64,000 nucleotides of DNA, from contig CAMPQE020000052.1 of NCBI GenBank assembly GCA_946902985.2, positions 124,001-188,000 on the forward strand, written 5' to 3'. Each line of letters opens with the position of its first letter. Position 1 is the stretch's first letter. Below are positions 48,715-58,742 of this stretch, piece by piece. The DNA is from Meconema thalassinum. Taxonomy: Eukaryota; Arthropoda; Insecta; Orthoptera; Tettigoniidae. Made by a program: the position numbers and the translations under genes. The notes below the pieces were generated by a model. It did not search any database. It saw nothing but the letters and a program-made list of their open reading frames with translations, and was not told the DNA's origin.

Positions 48715-48940
48715 TTACTCTAACTTATGGAGGATGGCATTGTTTGGCAGCACGCATCTAAGTGAGCAACTCTTCTCGTGCAGGAAGCGGATTAAGTTAA
48801 ATCCAATGGGAGGGGAAGGACAACTGATCTTCACTTTGATAACAGACTCCGCGTTGGAACATCCAGTGTACCAACGCACATTGAGAGACTGGCTCAAAAC
48901 ACGAAGAAAAATAGGAAGTAAATACATATGCATTTTCTAA
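48715..48940 (+). pseudogene. hAT transposase C-terminal remnant
   Basis: The frame reads MALFGSTHLSEQLFSCRKRIK, which resembles the dimerisation region of hAT transposases and domesticated relatives (F-G-[ST]-x-x-L-x-E-x-x-F-S). Downstream residues no longer match, and the N-terminal catalytic regions are not seen. Assignment rests on this single block, so it is tentative. Confidence 0.4.
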
Positions 48941-48949
48941 AGTAAACGA

Positions 48950-50590
48950 AATTAATAATTACCGTTATAATGTTCCTTTTTGTGTTTTCGTGATGTTAAT
49001 TTGTAATGCTGGAGTTTCTTCATTAAATGTGGCTACTATGTTCTTGTGAATATATTATGCGTTGTTAAGTAAGGCCCTCGACGTCTGTAATTCCTCTGTG
49101 TTTGGCCAAGCTTGTGTGTTCCGAGTTGCACATGCCTGGTGTAGATAGTGGTCCAAAACTTAACCTGAGGCTGTTGCGGGCACATGAACCCTTGATCAAG
49201 GTGGTGGCTTGTCCGGCAAATTTTAGCGGAGGAATGTGGTTGCAGTCGAGGTGCTGGCGCAGGTTGTGGACTAAAACCTATGTAAGGACAGCACGAAGCA
49301 GCGCAGCTGTAACTGGAGACAAGGCAAATCCAAGGTGCAAACCGCAGAACAGAGGTCTTGCACAATAACATTGTTTGTGCCAGCAAGAAGTCGACTGCGA
49401 GTTGGCAGCGCGCAGGTTTGCCCAGTGAGGGCTCTGGGAGTCCAGCAGACCGCCGCCCCTAGCTCCGGACTGAGTGGCTGCTTGTCGCCCGCAGACTCTG
49501 GGAAAATACCAGCAGAGCTTTTAGAATATAACTACAGACGCCAGCAACCTATAAAATCTCCATATATCACGGCTTACCACACTATCGCATCATAAGTAAC
49601 CACCAGAGAGACTGTGGTAGCCTCTCGTGTCCTCTTGCCGTACCCATGCAGAAACTAGAACCTCGTCTTCTGCACTTACCGGAATATTCATGTAAAAGAT
49701 ATCATACTGACACTGCCATTACTCAACTCATGTACAATTATGCACACTGAACTGTTAAGTCCCCCTCGACTGACTCGCTGATTTATTGCATCCAACGTTG
49801 TTGACTGAATGCACTGTTGTACACAAGTCACTGAATTGCGCGACTTTCCGTATACATATGGAATGATAGTGTCGGTCTCTTAGTTGGAGTGAAAAGTATA
49901 GACGTTACTAGACTTAACCAGTATCATGTTGGTTTTCCTCGAGAGACCAACGCCATCTCTTCAGCACCTCTGCAAAGATTCTCCACGGTTAAACCTCCTG
50001 TCGTTAGTACCACTTGCACATGCCGTCAACCCGCAAGCAAATGGCCTCAGTCAGTCAGGCGGTGAGCAAAAAGAGGGATTGAAGAGTTTAGTGGACGGAC
50101 GTACGAAAATATGGTGTATTGTCCACCATGTGAGAGTGTCTTGAAACTTCTATTCAGATGCAAATATCAGTGTTAAGCATTGTTCACTTGACAGTGATGT
50201 GGCAGATTCCATGTAAGTCTGTCTTTATTAAAGTTAAAGCATAGCGTGAAGAAGAGAAAATGCGGAGACTCCCGACTCTGCGCATCTTTAGTATGTGTAG
50301 TTGCTGCGTCCGCCGACAGACTGCGCAGTGGTGGGCTGTTGCTGGCTGGAGACACTTTCTAAGCGCTCGCGAGTTTGAAACACAGAAATGCTGCCGTATT
50401 TAGTTCTTATTTCTTGGTATTCAAAAGTGTATAATATCAAGAAGCGATAGTGAAATAATACATCCGTGTATGTGTTATGGTAATCCGTGGTGACACTACT
50501 GTGTTTAGTATTTATAAGCCTTTACACTTACTTCTTTATATTTGTTGTGTGGAGTGAAATCTAACCTTGTAAGATTCGTCAAACAAAACG
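48950..50590. other. GC-richer intron segment, no gene recognised
   Basis: From 49.1 to 50.4 kb the base composition is more GC-rich than the neighbours (for example around 49,430-49,500 and 50,270-50,380). The interval is a candidate for an unclassified transposon or LTR piece. I found no protein motif and no clear terminal repeats. Confidence 0.35.
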
Positions 50591-50597
50591 GTGTAAT

Positions 50598-51013
50598 TGA
50601 ATATGCCGTGATGTTTTGTTCCCGGGGGCCGATCTGGTGACAAGTCGCCTGCAACTGTTAGGCACCTTTTAGCCCTCCGAAAGCCGTAAATTTCCAAGGA
50701 AACTCATTGAATTATCGAATAAGTCTCATGTATGTGACAAACATTTCTCCGTTGATATCCTTCATAAAACGGACTCTTTAATTATAGAGGAAAGACAGTC
50801 GAAAATACGAGAATAAGATTGAGTTTGAAGCCAGTTGCAGTCCCACACATTTTTCCAAACATTGTGAGATATTTCACAACGCAACAAAACGCACGCAAAT
50901 CTCCTCCGAAGAGAACTGTGGAAAAAAACCCAGACATATCGAATTCTTGTACCAATATTTCGGCAGTTAGCTGGGTTTTTTTACCGTCCGCCTTCAGCGC
51001 CAGCCGACGATAG
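50598..51013 (+). pseudogene. THAP-domain (P-element/THAP9-like) remnant
   Basis: About 50,608-50,635 reads CFVPGGRSG, resembling the start of a THAP zinc finger (C-x-V-P-G-C-R-S-G), with the second Cys changed to Gly. About 50,688-50,765 gives KFPRKL and then SHVCDKHFSVDIL, the C-x-x-H end of the THAP motif. In another frame 50,819-51,013 reads LKPVAVPHIFPNI, typical of the stretch that follows THAP domains in P-element-like transposases and THAP proteins. Stops and frame changes make it non-functional. It ends next to the HINE-like insertion. Confidence 0.55.
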
Positions 51014-51075
51014 AGCTGGACCATACAAACTGCACAAGTCACGTCACTTCCTCTTCTGTACGATGGTGACGATAT

Positions 51076-52517
51076 TTTTCGCCTATTTTCAATTTTGAAA
51101 AAATAGGCTTATGAGATCACCTTTTGTCCGTGTGGGTGCCCCCCCCCCCTAATAAAATCTAAACGGCTGGAGCAATTTCAATGAAACTCGGTAAGTTCAT
51201 AGCGCTATTCCCGGCGACCTCGACCGTGCCCTTAAAATTTTGTTACGTCTCACCAATCCAACATGGCGGCTGTGCGAAATATTTCACTAGCATTCAATAT
51301 CTTCGAAACTATTGCCGATATCGCCTTGAAATTGTTTACGGTGATAAAGGGTACTATTAGAAGTTCACCTATGAGACTTTCAAAAACCTGGTGACTACAA
51401 AACCAACATCGCGATTTAACTATCCAAACATAATGAAACTTGGTACAGCAATTGCTTATACACATTGGAATGCACTGGAGTCTAATTTAGTTCAATTGTT
51501 TACATAACCTCAAAATGGCGGCTGTGCGAAATATTTCACTGACATTCTATATCTCCGAAACTATTACAGATATCACCCTGCAATTTTGTACGGTGATAAA
51601 GGGTACTGATACAAGTTTACCTATGTATATTTCATAAGCCTGTAAAGTAGAAAACGAACATGGCGACCAAGCGAATTTGAAATAATTTAATAGACTTTTC
51701 TCGTGATTTAACTCTCTGAGCGCAGTGAAATGTGGTACAGTAAATGATTTTGCAGATTGTAATGCACTGCCGTCTAATTTAATTCAATTGTTTACATAAC
51801 CTCAAGATGGCGGCTGTGCGAAATTTTAAAATTAAGTTTTTATTTCTTGTGTCGTAATCATGCGATCGAAGTGAAAGTTTGAATAATGAACCTAGACAAT
51901 AATTGTCCTTGAATGGTACATAACTCTATGGCCTATACGTATAACAATCCTAAATGGCGAGCTTCCGAAATATTTAGACGGTTCTCAATATCTATGAATC
52001 TTTTACAGCAACCAAACTGGAGATGTTTATGTTCATAGAGACTATGAACATATGTTCACCTAAAGGACTTTCAGTAACCTGGTGAGCACAAATCCAACAT
52101 GGCGGCGACGCGAAGTATAAATATTTAAATGGACGTTTCTCGCGAATTAACTATCAGAGTGCCGTGAAACGTTGCACGTTAAATGCTTATACAAATGTTG
52201 ATCCACTGGCATCTAGTTTATTTCAATTGTTTGCATAATCACAAGATGGCTGGTGTGCGTACTTTTAAAAACTCGCTTTTACTTCTTGTGTTCAAATCAT
52301 GCGATTGAAGTTTGAATACCACACGTACACAATAATCTTAATGTAATAGTACAAAAATAAAAATCCAACCTGGCGACCATCTGAAATATATAGACGGTTC
52401 TCAATATCTACGAATCTGTTACAGCAATTAAACTGAAATTTTGTATGTTGATAGAGGCAATTAACATGAGCAGGATATATGAAAATAGGCTGTATAGTTC
52501 TTCACGGAACTACTTGT
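51076..52517 (-). mobile_element. HINE-like (Helentron-associated) element
   Basis: Nearly identical in layout to 59,737-61,237. On the minus strand it starts AACAAGTAGTTCCGTGAAGA and ends in a hairpin (AGCCTATTTT paired with AAAATAGGC, about 51,080-51,108) next to a simple repeat. Subterminal GAAAATAGGCT and AGCCTATTTTC form an inverted pair. The body holds repeated modules around CATGGCGGC and GTTTACATAACC. Comparing the two copies places both ends at a T-T dinucleotide. Confidence 0.7.
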
Positions 52518-52754
52518 TAACAATCTGTTCACTGCTGCAACGGGAAACAATAGCCGTAACGTTCTAGCCGACGAGACCAGGAGAAATAAGAAGCTCTTAT
52601 ATTGACTTCGTTATGGTTTAAGCTGATTTTCCAAAATCTGGTTTTTGATTGCAAAACAAACGTTGTGGCCAAGATTAACTCTGACGACAATCCGGTTGTT
52701 ATGATTTATATGGTACAAGGAGGAACTACAATGTGAACTTTTAAAAATAAGACA
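52518..52754 (+). other. intron sequence, no feature
   Basis: No recognisable coding sequence. Confidence 0.4.
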
Positions 52755-52917
52755 ACAAAATCCGTAGAAGGATACTTTGGGAGTAAGCATAGACACAGTT
52801 GGTGGTCAGTCAGGGTATATTGGAATTAATGGATGAAAAACTGGAGAGCATGAACGCTCGAAATATATGGGAGAAAGCATAATACAGGCCACTGAAATTT
52901 GAGGTAACCAAAAGGTG

Positions 52918-53165
52918 ATTGCTCATCATGTATCGGTTAGCATACGGAAGTTGGGATTCGATATCTGGCTCTGCCATGAATTGTAATTCTGGTCGGAGGG
53001 CTGGATCAGGGTACACTCAGCCTGTTGGGTGTCATTCCCTCTCCAGCTAACCACAAAGTTATTTTTCCGTGTCTCCCACTTCTTCTCCAGATAAACGTGA
53101 TTTAATACTGGGGTCTGAGTTTGATTGGCCACTAGAAGGCCTATATCTTTAAGAACCAACAGACA
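52918..53165 (+). repeat. SINE shared by both duplication copies
   Basis: Counterpart of 22,925-23,215, with small deletions. It includes GAATTGTAATTCTGGTC and the TCTCCCACTTCTTCTCCAG tail. Confidence 0.6.
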
Positions 53166-53833
53166 TACTAAGTTGCATCCGTTCACAGGATCTCGTTAAT
53201 TTATTTATCTTATAATTAGGGAGAATTTATTGACAGGCATATCGAGGGTGAAAAAAATTGTTTTCAGGAAGTACAACATTATTCCCAAATCACGCAAAGT
53301 AGGAGCTGACCGATGGGAAGATACATGAATTCGATGACTCCTGCTTCTAAATTTCTGACTCGAGTAATTTACAAGATAATGTAACGACATCTCAGTTAGG
53401 CGGAGGTCTGTTTTATTCAGCAGAAGCGTAGGATTAAGGGCATTTTCACTACGTATTGGACTGATGTCGGAAGATAGAATAAAAAAAAGAGAAGGGAATG
53501 TTCGTGGCATTTTTAGACATAGATAAGACTGTTAATTTCATTGATTGGAGTAAATGATTTGTCATTTTAAATAGGATTGGAATAAAATCGGGCGATAAGA
53601 GTGTGTATGCAATCAATACTGAAACCAGTTGGCAGTTATTACTCGTACGTTTCAATCTATTCATTTAGCAAATAATGAAGAAAACGAGAACAAAATGAAT
53701 AGCAGGAATAAAGGATCATGTCCATTCATATATTTACTAACGACAGTCATATTAGCTTGCGGAATTGAATGTTACTCTAACCAGTATACATTTGTAGCCG
53801 AGAAAAGAATTTGTGTTAAAATCAATGTATATA

Positions 53834-54735
53834 AGTAGTGGTTTTGTGGGGGTTCTATATCCTCCACCTCCACATTCCTCCACACAAGATGGCGGCGGTG
53901 CGATATCTCTCGAACCCATGGTTGGATTTTAAAAAATGAGGTGTTGTTGAACTCGGGCTAACACCCCCTTTCCAATGGACAACATATATTCCACCCCAAA
54001 CATAAAACCTACCCTACTAGGGGTGAAAATTGTATTATTATTTTTTTAGAGAATGTCTCTTACCAATTGCAACATGTGAGAGTTTGAATGCCGATATGGA
54101 TTTAAACGTTGTTCCACATAAAGTGCATGCGTACGGTCGATAGCCACTATGAATTAACATGCTTGTTTTTTTTTACGCATGCCCACTTATGGCTTTTGTA
54201 AGAAGGTGGGGGAGTGGATCCCTCTGGACGAGTCCCTGTGGACGAGTCCCTTTGGACTGATCCCTATGGACGGGTCCCTTTGGCCTGGTTCCTACGGACT
54301 AGCCCATGAATTTATTTAAATTATGTCAAAGGGCCTAACTACATTTGTGTGTGTTGAACTGACGTTGTTCACCAGTCCCCCACTAGTATAATGTGATAAC
54401 GATACGAAAGGAAAGTGTCGAAATACATGTGAACACGTGTGAGATGACCTTATTACCGTCCTCCTTGTGAAACAAGTCACATCCTGTTTTGGTTCATACG
54501 TGAGAAAATGCGAGTTCATGTGTAATATGATCTAACACACATGTGTTCACCTGTACACGCGCACGATAAGAGCTAACAAGTCACAACCAGTTTTGGCAGT
54601 GGTGGGAGGTGAAGGAGGGTTAGTGTAAGAGAGAACACAGGTGAAGAGAGAAAGAAATATGTATAGCTGAGGACTGTACATAGGACTGTTGGTTAAGTAC
54701 AACATGAGTGAATAAATAAATACAAGACACACAGG
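53834..54735. repeat. Polinton left terminal region
   Basis: Non-coding end of the element before the integrase. 54,213-54,305 holds about six direct repeats of a 15-bp unit (GGACGAGTCCCTTTG and variants); tandem short repeats are common in Polinton terminal inverted repeats. An antisense zinc-finger-like fragment lies at 54,064-54,166. The matching right terminal repeat is not in the window, so the length of the inverted repeat is unknown. Confidence 0.6.
54064..54166 (-). pseudogene. antisense C2H2 zinc-finger-like fragment
   Basis: On the minus strand the sequence reads SMLIHSGYRPYACTLCGTTF and continues KSISAFKLSHVA. It has the finger linker, the C-x2-C pair and the Phe, but the first His is displaced by one position. 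It ends at GCAATTG followed by GTAAGA, a plausible splice donor. It resembles the fingers of gene A (HMLIHSGERPYSCAVC). It could be a captured host exon within the Polinton terminus or a chance insertion. Confidence 0.4.
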
Positions 54736-54736
54736 T

Positions 54737-55684
54737 TCACACAACATGCAATTTATTGATCCAAGAATTAAAGGCTCAGCTAAATCCCAACCATTTTACA
54801 TATAGTTTATTTCCTTTTTGTTTCAACACTTTTTCCACAAGGTAATGTTTGGGAAACGCTGTCTTTTGGAGTTCTTGAAGATAAAACCTGCCTTTTATGG
54901 GTTGATGGTTGAGGTCCTCGAGTAAATAGGTGACTGGACTGTTCAGGCTGACTTTCCGATTTCAAAATAGTTCAGTCCCCCAATTTGGTGTGTAGCCCTT
55001 GTCGAAGACGGATTTGAATTTGCTCACACGAACATGGTCCCCAATGTTAAGGCGATGACGTTTAGGGTCTGCTGTTTTTATGGGGTTAAACAGTTTATCC
55101 AGTTGTGGAATATTTGTAGTTACAAGTCGTGGCTTGGTCCCAATGGTTCTGTGTTTGGTATCGTTGTAACGTGACACTAACTCAGGTAACAAGTCCAACC
55201 AGCGATAAGTGCCCTGAGCGGTAAACACTTTCCACATATGGGTTTTCAATGTTCGGTTGAACCGCTCGACCATGCTGGCTTTGAGATTGCTGTACGTGGT
55301 GTAATGGTCAATATCCTTAGATTTGAGAAAACTGGAGAAATCCTTGTTGAAAATTTCTTTTCCCTGGTCGGTTTGTAGCAGCTGAGGTTGACGTTTAGAT
55401 TGTTGAATAATATATTGAAAGGCTTTGGTGACTAGTCGACTAGACTTGCGACGCACAGGTTCAACAAACGCCATTTTAGAATAAACATCAATGACCGTCA
55501 ACATATAGCGTACACCATTGTTAACGCTAGCATAGGGAATCATTTCAACCAAGTCTGCTTGCCAAAGTTCATCCACACCCTGTGAAATCACCTTGAGTCG
55601 CTGATAGTGACGTCTAGCTGGACGATGCAACTCGTGAGCAATACCCATTTTAATGGGTGAGGGCTTAAACAATAATTTAGGCAT
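54737..55684 (-). pseudogene. Polinton integrase (rve) with chromodomain, two in-frame TGAs
   Basis: Retrovirus-type integrase that inserts the element into host DNA. I take the ATG at 55,684, giving MPKLLFKPSP; the frame is open further upstream but overlaps another gene there. Catalytic residues are present: D44 (LWQADLVEM), D106 (LQTDQGKE) and E140 (SMVERFNR), with 33 residues between the last two. A TGA at 54,964-54,962 follows GTELF. The same frame then continues with a conserved integrase C-terminal stretch and a chromodomain-like segment (YLVEKVLKQKGNKLYVKWLG). A second TGA (54,778-54,776) falls inside the chromodomain before FNSWI, and the final stop is at 54,739-54,737. The gene overlaps the next one by 8 bases. 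Confidence 0.85.
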
Positions 55685-56674
55685 TTCGAAGTTCTTCCTC
55701 AATTTCTTGAATTTCCCAATCGTGACAAGTATGGCCGGCTTGACGTGAAGCATGCAACAGCTGTAGTCGCTGGACGAGTTTATTTGGATTGCGCCAGTAG
55801 GTAACATCCACAAGGGGGTTTAATGGTTTAAATGTTACCCCTGAAGCGGACACTTTACGACGACCACTTTGACTCTGGGGAACATTTTTGCAATGATGGT
55901 TTTATATTTTTGAGATATATTGGCATTCACTTGTTGAGAGGGATCATACTGTCTTTTGTGAGCATGGGTATCCAATAAAATGGATTTATATTTACTAAGG
56001 TCCTCTGGCGTATATTCTTGAGACGAGGGAGTCCGAGAGAATAGTAGCTTTAACAGTCCTGGTGTTAATTTATAGTTGATCTTTTTAATGACAGCTTTAG
56101 TACGACTAAATTTAATCGATGAATCACCAATTTTAAAACTATCATCCTCATAGCGAACGCCAAATGTGGTATCTGTGTTTCCAACAAATAGATTGGTGAA
56201 ATAGGGTTCCAGTGTTGATCCATAATATTTTATTAAAATGTTTTTCAGTTGAGCTTTATGTTGGCATTTATGTGGCCAAGAGTTGTGAAAATGGAGACGA
56301 TCTGGAAGGGCAAGGGTTTTCGACCATGGCCAAGGATTTCCTTTTTCTTAAAAACTCTGCAAGGGGTGATGCCTTTTTTTTGAGGCGTAAACACTTGTTC
56401 CTCATTATCCTCAACTTCTCTAACACTAGTTAAATCTTCCTCTTCCTCTTCCTCAGGGTCCTCGTGGTGCGTCTGAGTGGCTTGTGAAACGGTAGGTAGC
56501 GTTTCAGATGGCTTGAAAGAGGGTTTCAACATGGCTTTTAGCGGAAGTGCTAAATGTTGTTGAATAAACAAAGCGTGATCCGCACGCGATCGTTTCAATT
56601 GACGAAACTTTTGGCGAATAGTATTTTTTGCTCTAATAATATGCTATTTCAATTGACTCTCTGCTAACGCCATG
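55677..56674 (-). pseudogene. conserved Polinton protein, broken
   Basis: A protein of unknown function that I associate with Polintons. The start ATG is at 56,674 (MALAESQLK), followed at once by an in-frame TAG. The open part from 56,598 has a basic N-terminus and an acidic Glu run (EDPEEEEEEDL). A frame change near 56,270-56,300 leads to YYGSTLEPYFTNLFVGN, DDSFKIGDSSIKF and LTPGLLKLLFSR. A second change near 55,860 leads to DVTYWRNPNKLV and LLHASRQAGHTCHDWEI, ending at TAA (55,679-55,677), which overlaps the integrase start (ATGCCTAA). Three lesions make it non-functional. Confidence 0.7.
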
Positions 56675-56714
56675 ATGTCGTGACAAATGACTTGGGAGGG
56701 AATGATACAGTGCC

Positions 56715-57415
56715 TTAAATAGCAATAAAATGATCAAACCCTAAGCGATACCGCCCTTGGTTGAGTTCACTTTGTTTATCAATCACTAAACAAGCATGAC
56801 GTTGTGTGTTCCAGCACTTGCCACACAATTCTGTAAACATTTGAAAGGTCATATCCGGATTCACATGTTCATTATAAATGTAACGACTGTTCCTCTCGTC
56901 CTGGCGAAATAGAACAATGACATTGGCATTGTCACGAATCAACTGTTTGGACATTTTAGAATACGTTTGTCCAAGATAGAAGCAATCGATATGTTTGTGT
57001 CGACCCATGCTGAAATAGCTTTGAATGATACCTTGTCGTTCAGTGGATACATCATCGAAAATCATGAGTGAATCAGGCTTTACCTCATCCGGTGAAATAA
57101 CATTTTCTTGCGTGGAAAATGTAAAATACCCCATATTCTCATTTTTTTAAATCCAGACATGACTTGATCCAGAAACACGTAGAGGGGTTGGTAGAGAGAT
57201 TTTGCGAAAATATAAATATTTTGAAAACACAGACCATTGGGCGCTGTAATAAGTGTCAGCAAAAGATTGGTCTTTCCACAGCCGGAAGGTCCCACAATGA
57301 TGCAGCGAATGGAAGATGGAAACAGTGAACCATGGCGTTCTTCACGTGATGTGGGGCAGAGATGGGAAACCATGTCCCTCACGGGGAATGACTCTTGCTG
57401 CTTTATTAGCTTCAT
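56715..57415 (-). pseudogene. Polinton packaging ATPase (FtsK/A32-type), frameshifted
   Basis: ATPase of the FtsK-HerA superfamily, thought to pump element DNA into capsids. It starts at ATG 57,415. Walker A is VGPSGCGKTN (G42-T49), and Walker B is SLMIFDDV in the second part. Later motifs include FYLGQTYSKM and NVIVLFRQ. The frame switches between about 57,150 and 57,115: the first part ends in a misread tail at 57,080 and the correct reading continues from about 57,134 to the stop at 56,715. An A/T homopolymer (about 57,143-57,149) sits at the switch, so a one-base indel or a sequence error is likely. Confidence 0.85.
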
Positions 57416-57531
57416 TTCAACTAAGGCTTAGAGAGGCTAGCAGGCTGTCTATATACATCGCACCGAGCCTTGTCATAGAAACAGTAGACTCGTACTACAG
57501 GTTGACGATGGATGTCATTGGACGTGCGTAG
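57416..57531. promoter_or_regulatory. divergent intergenic region of the Polinton
   Basis: 116 bp separate the divergent starts of the ATPase (minus) and fibre-like gene (plus). Any promoters for the two transcription directions should lie here. I see no decisive TATA element. Confidence 0.35.
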
Positions 57532-58227
57532 ATGGTCAAAGCTAGGCCTGTTCCCATACATGATCCTAAACAAGAAACAGATCCTGCTAATAAACACTAT
57601 GTGGATAGGTCAGTAGTGCCACGCACAAAACAAGGAGATTATGACTTTAAAGGAAAGCGGTTAACTCATGTAAAACATCCTCAAGTGTCTACAGACGTTA
57701 CTACAAAAAAGTATGTGGATAACAAGATGTATGAGTTTTATGATAAAGTGCCTCAGCTTACGGTGGATGGCTATAGCGCTAATCATCACCGCATTATTCA
57801 CGTGGAAGACCCACAAGAAGATGATGATGTCTGTACCAAGCGATACGTGACCTCTGAAATGAAAAGTCTTTATAAATTTATCCCATCTGTATTTTTAGTG
57901 CATCTGACAAATGTAAAACCTGTGAATGAGAGAAACCATATACCGCTAGTTCATGACCAGCACTTGACCTATGTGCTTGCTTCGGGTTTAAGCCACTATC
58001 GACTACACTATAATGGAACCATTCACATCAAATATGCCATACCTGATGAGAACCATTTACAAATAGAGATAAATGGTCATAGAATGTTGGTCCATAACCA
58101 TGAAATGGTCAATGCAGGAGACGAATTATCCATTCATCTCATGTTGACATGGAATGAAAAGCAAGCTGGAAAAACCATAAATGATCTCCCACTTTATGTA
58201 GAATTGGAATATACAGCCATGAAATAA
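57532..58227 (+). CDS. fibre-like virion protein of the Polinton
   Basis: 231 residues, ATG start, no lesions. The N-terminal half has three repeats of about 40 residues, each with a core D-P-x(7)-[KT]-K-x-Y-V-[DT]: DPKQETDPANKHYVD (about 9-24), HPQVSTDVTTKKYVD (about 49-63) and DPQEDDDVCTKRYVT (about 93-107). Such repeats are known from trimeric tail-fibre and spike shafts of phages, where the shaft leads to a head. The C-terminal 110 residues here (from about LYKFIPSVFLV) may form that head. By position and shape I infer a vertex fibre or attachment protein. It is the first plus-strand gene of the virion module. Function is inferred, not shown. Confidence 0.6.
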   Translation: MVKARPVPIHDPKQETDPANKHYVDRSVVPRTKQGDYDFKGKRLTHVKHPQVSTDVTTKKYVDNKMYEFYDKVPQLTVDGYSANHHRIIHVEDPQEDDDVCTKRYVTSEMKSLYKFIPSVFLVHLTNVKPVNERNHIPLVHDQHLTYVLASGLSHYRLHYNGTIHIKYAIPDENHLQIEINGHRMLVHNHEMVNAGDELSIHLMLTWNEKQAGKTINDLPLYVELEYTAMK

Positions 58228-58286
58228 CAATCTGACGTTAGTTGTGACTTAAACTTTCTTGTGAAAGGTTGTTGGTCATCATCATC

Positions 58287-58742
58287 ATGGTGAAACAAAG
58301 ATATGTGGTGAGAAAGACTAAAAATATGAGCCTGTCCTTGGCAAAGCCTGGGCTTATGACATTCGTGGACAAGCCCTTGCGAAAGAAAAAAATAAAAAAT
58401 AATGTGTTGACCATAAGGAAAGCTCTTCGAGTAGCACAGAGACATGTTATTCCAAAACGTCAGCGACAGGGTTCAAAACAAGGGCGAGTGATCCCTGTCC
58501 CCAAACGAGCGGGATTTTTACCTGCATTATTCGCTGGTCTGGCTGCTCTAGGCTCACTTTTAGGCGGCGCCAGTGCAGTGGCAAAAACCATTAAAGCCGT
58601 GCAACAGGACAAGCAACAACTCAAAGAAAGTCAGCGACACAATGAAACAATGGAGGCCATTGCTATGGGGGCTAGAAATGTCAATTTGAAGCCAGCCTTT
58701 TATCAACAAGGATTTGGAATTACACCTTTTCGAAATAAATAA
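58287..58742 (+). CDS. pX/pVI-like core or membrane-active protein
   Basis: 151 residues from ATG 58,287 (the frame is open to an upstream TTG, but the ATG has a purine at -3 and G at +4). The N-terminal 80 residues are strongly basic (Lys/Arg-rich, MVKQRYVVRKTKN). Then KRAGFLPALFAGLAALGSLL is a Gly/Ala-rich hydrophobic helix, followed by a charged coiled-coil-like stretch (QQDKQQLKESQRHNETME). Adenovirus and adintovirus pX/pVI proteins combine basic DNA-binding parts with such a G-x-L-P-A-L helix. It is placed between the fibre-like gene and the protease, as part of the virion module. Intact. Confidence 0.6.
   Translation: MVKQRYVVRKTKNMSLSLAKPGLMTFVDKPLRKKKIKNNVLTIRKALRVAQRHVIPKRQRQGSKQGRVIPVPKRAGFLPALFAGLAALGSLLGGASAVAKTIKAVQQDKQQLKESQRHNETMEAIAMGARNVNLKPAFYQQGFGITPFRNK

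Larger units (their letters stand above)
43165..53834 (+). repeat. tandem segmental duplication, copy B
   Basis: Same order and orientation of exons 1-4 and intron patches as copy A (4,270-23,960), about 38.9 kb apart at the left end. Copy B is shorter in introns 2 and 3 (it lacks the minisatellite and the RTE) and has its own insertions: SINEs, hAT and THAP-like remnants and a HINE-like element. Similarity ends sharply at about 53,834, where Polinton sequence starts. Confidence 0.8.

Noticed and set aside
49100..50390. Possible LTR or protein-coding island (GC-rich)
   Set aside because: No terminal repeats, primer-binding site or protein motif could be recognised.
56212..56433. Plus-strand open frame over the conserved Polinton gene
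   Set aside because: The minus-strand reading is acidic and conserved and fits the gene order; the plus frame has no recognisable features.
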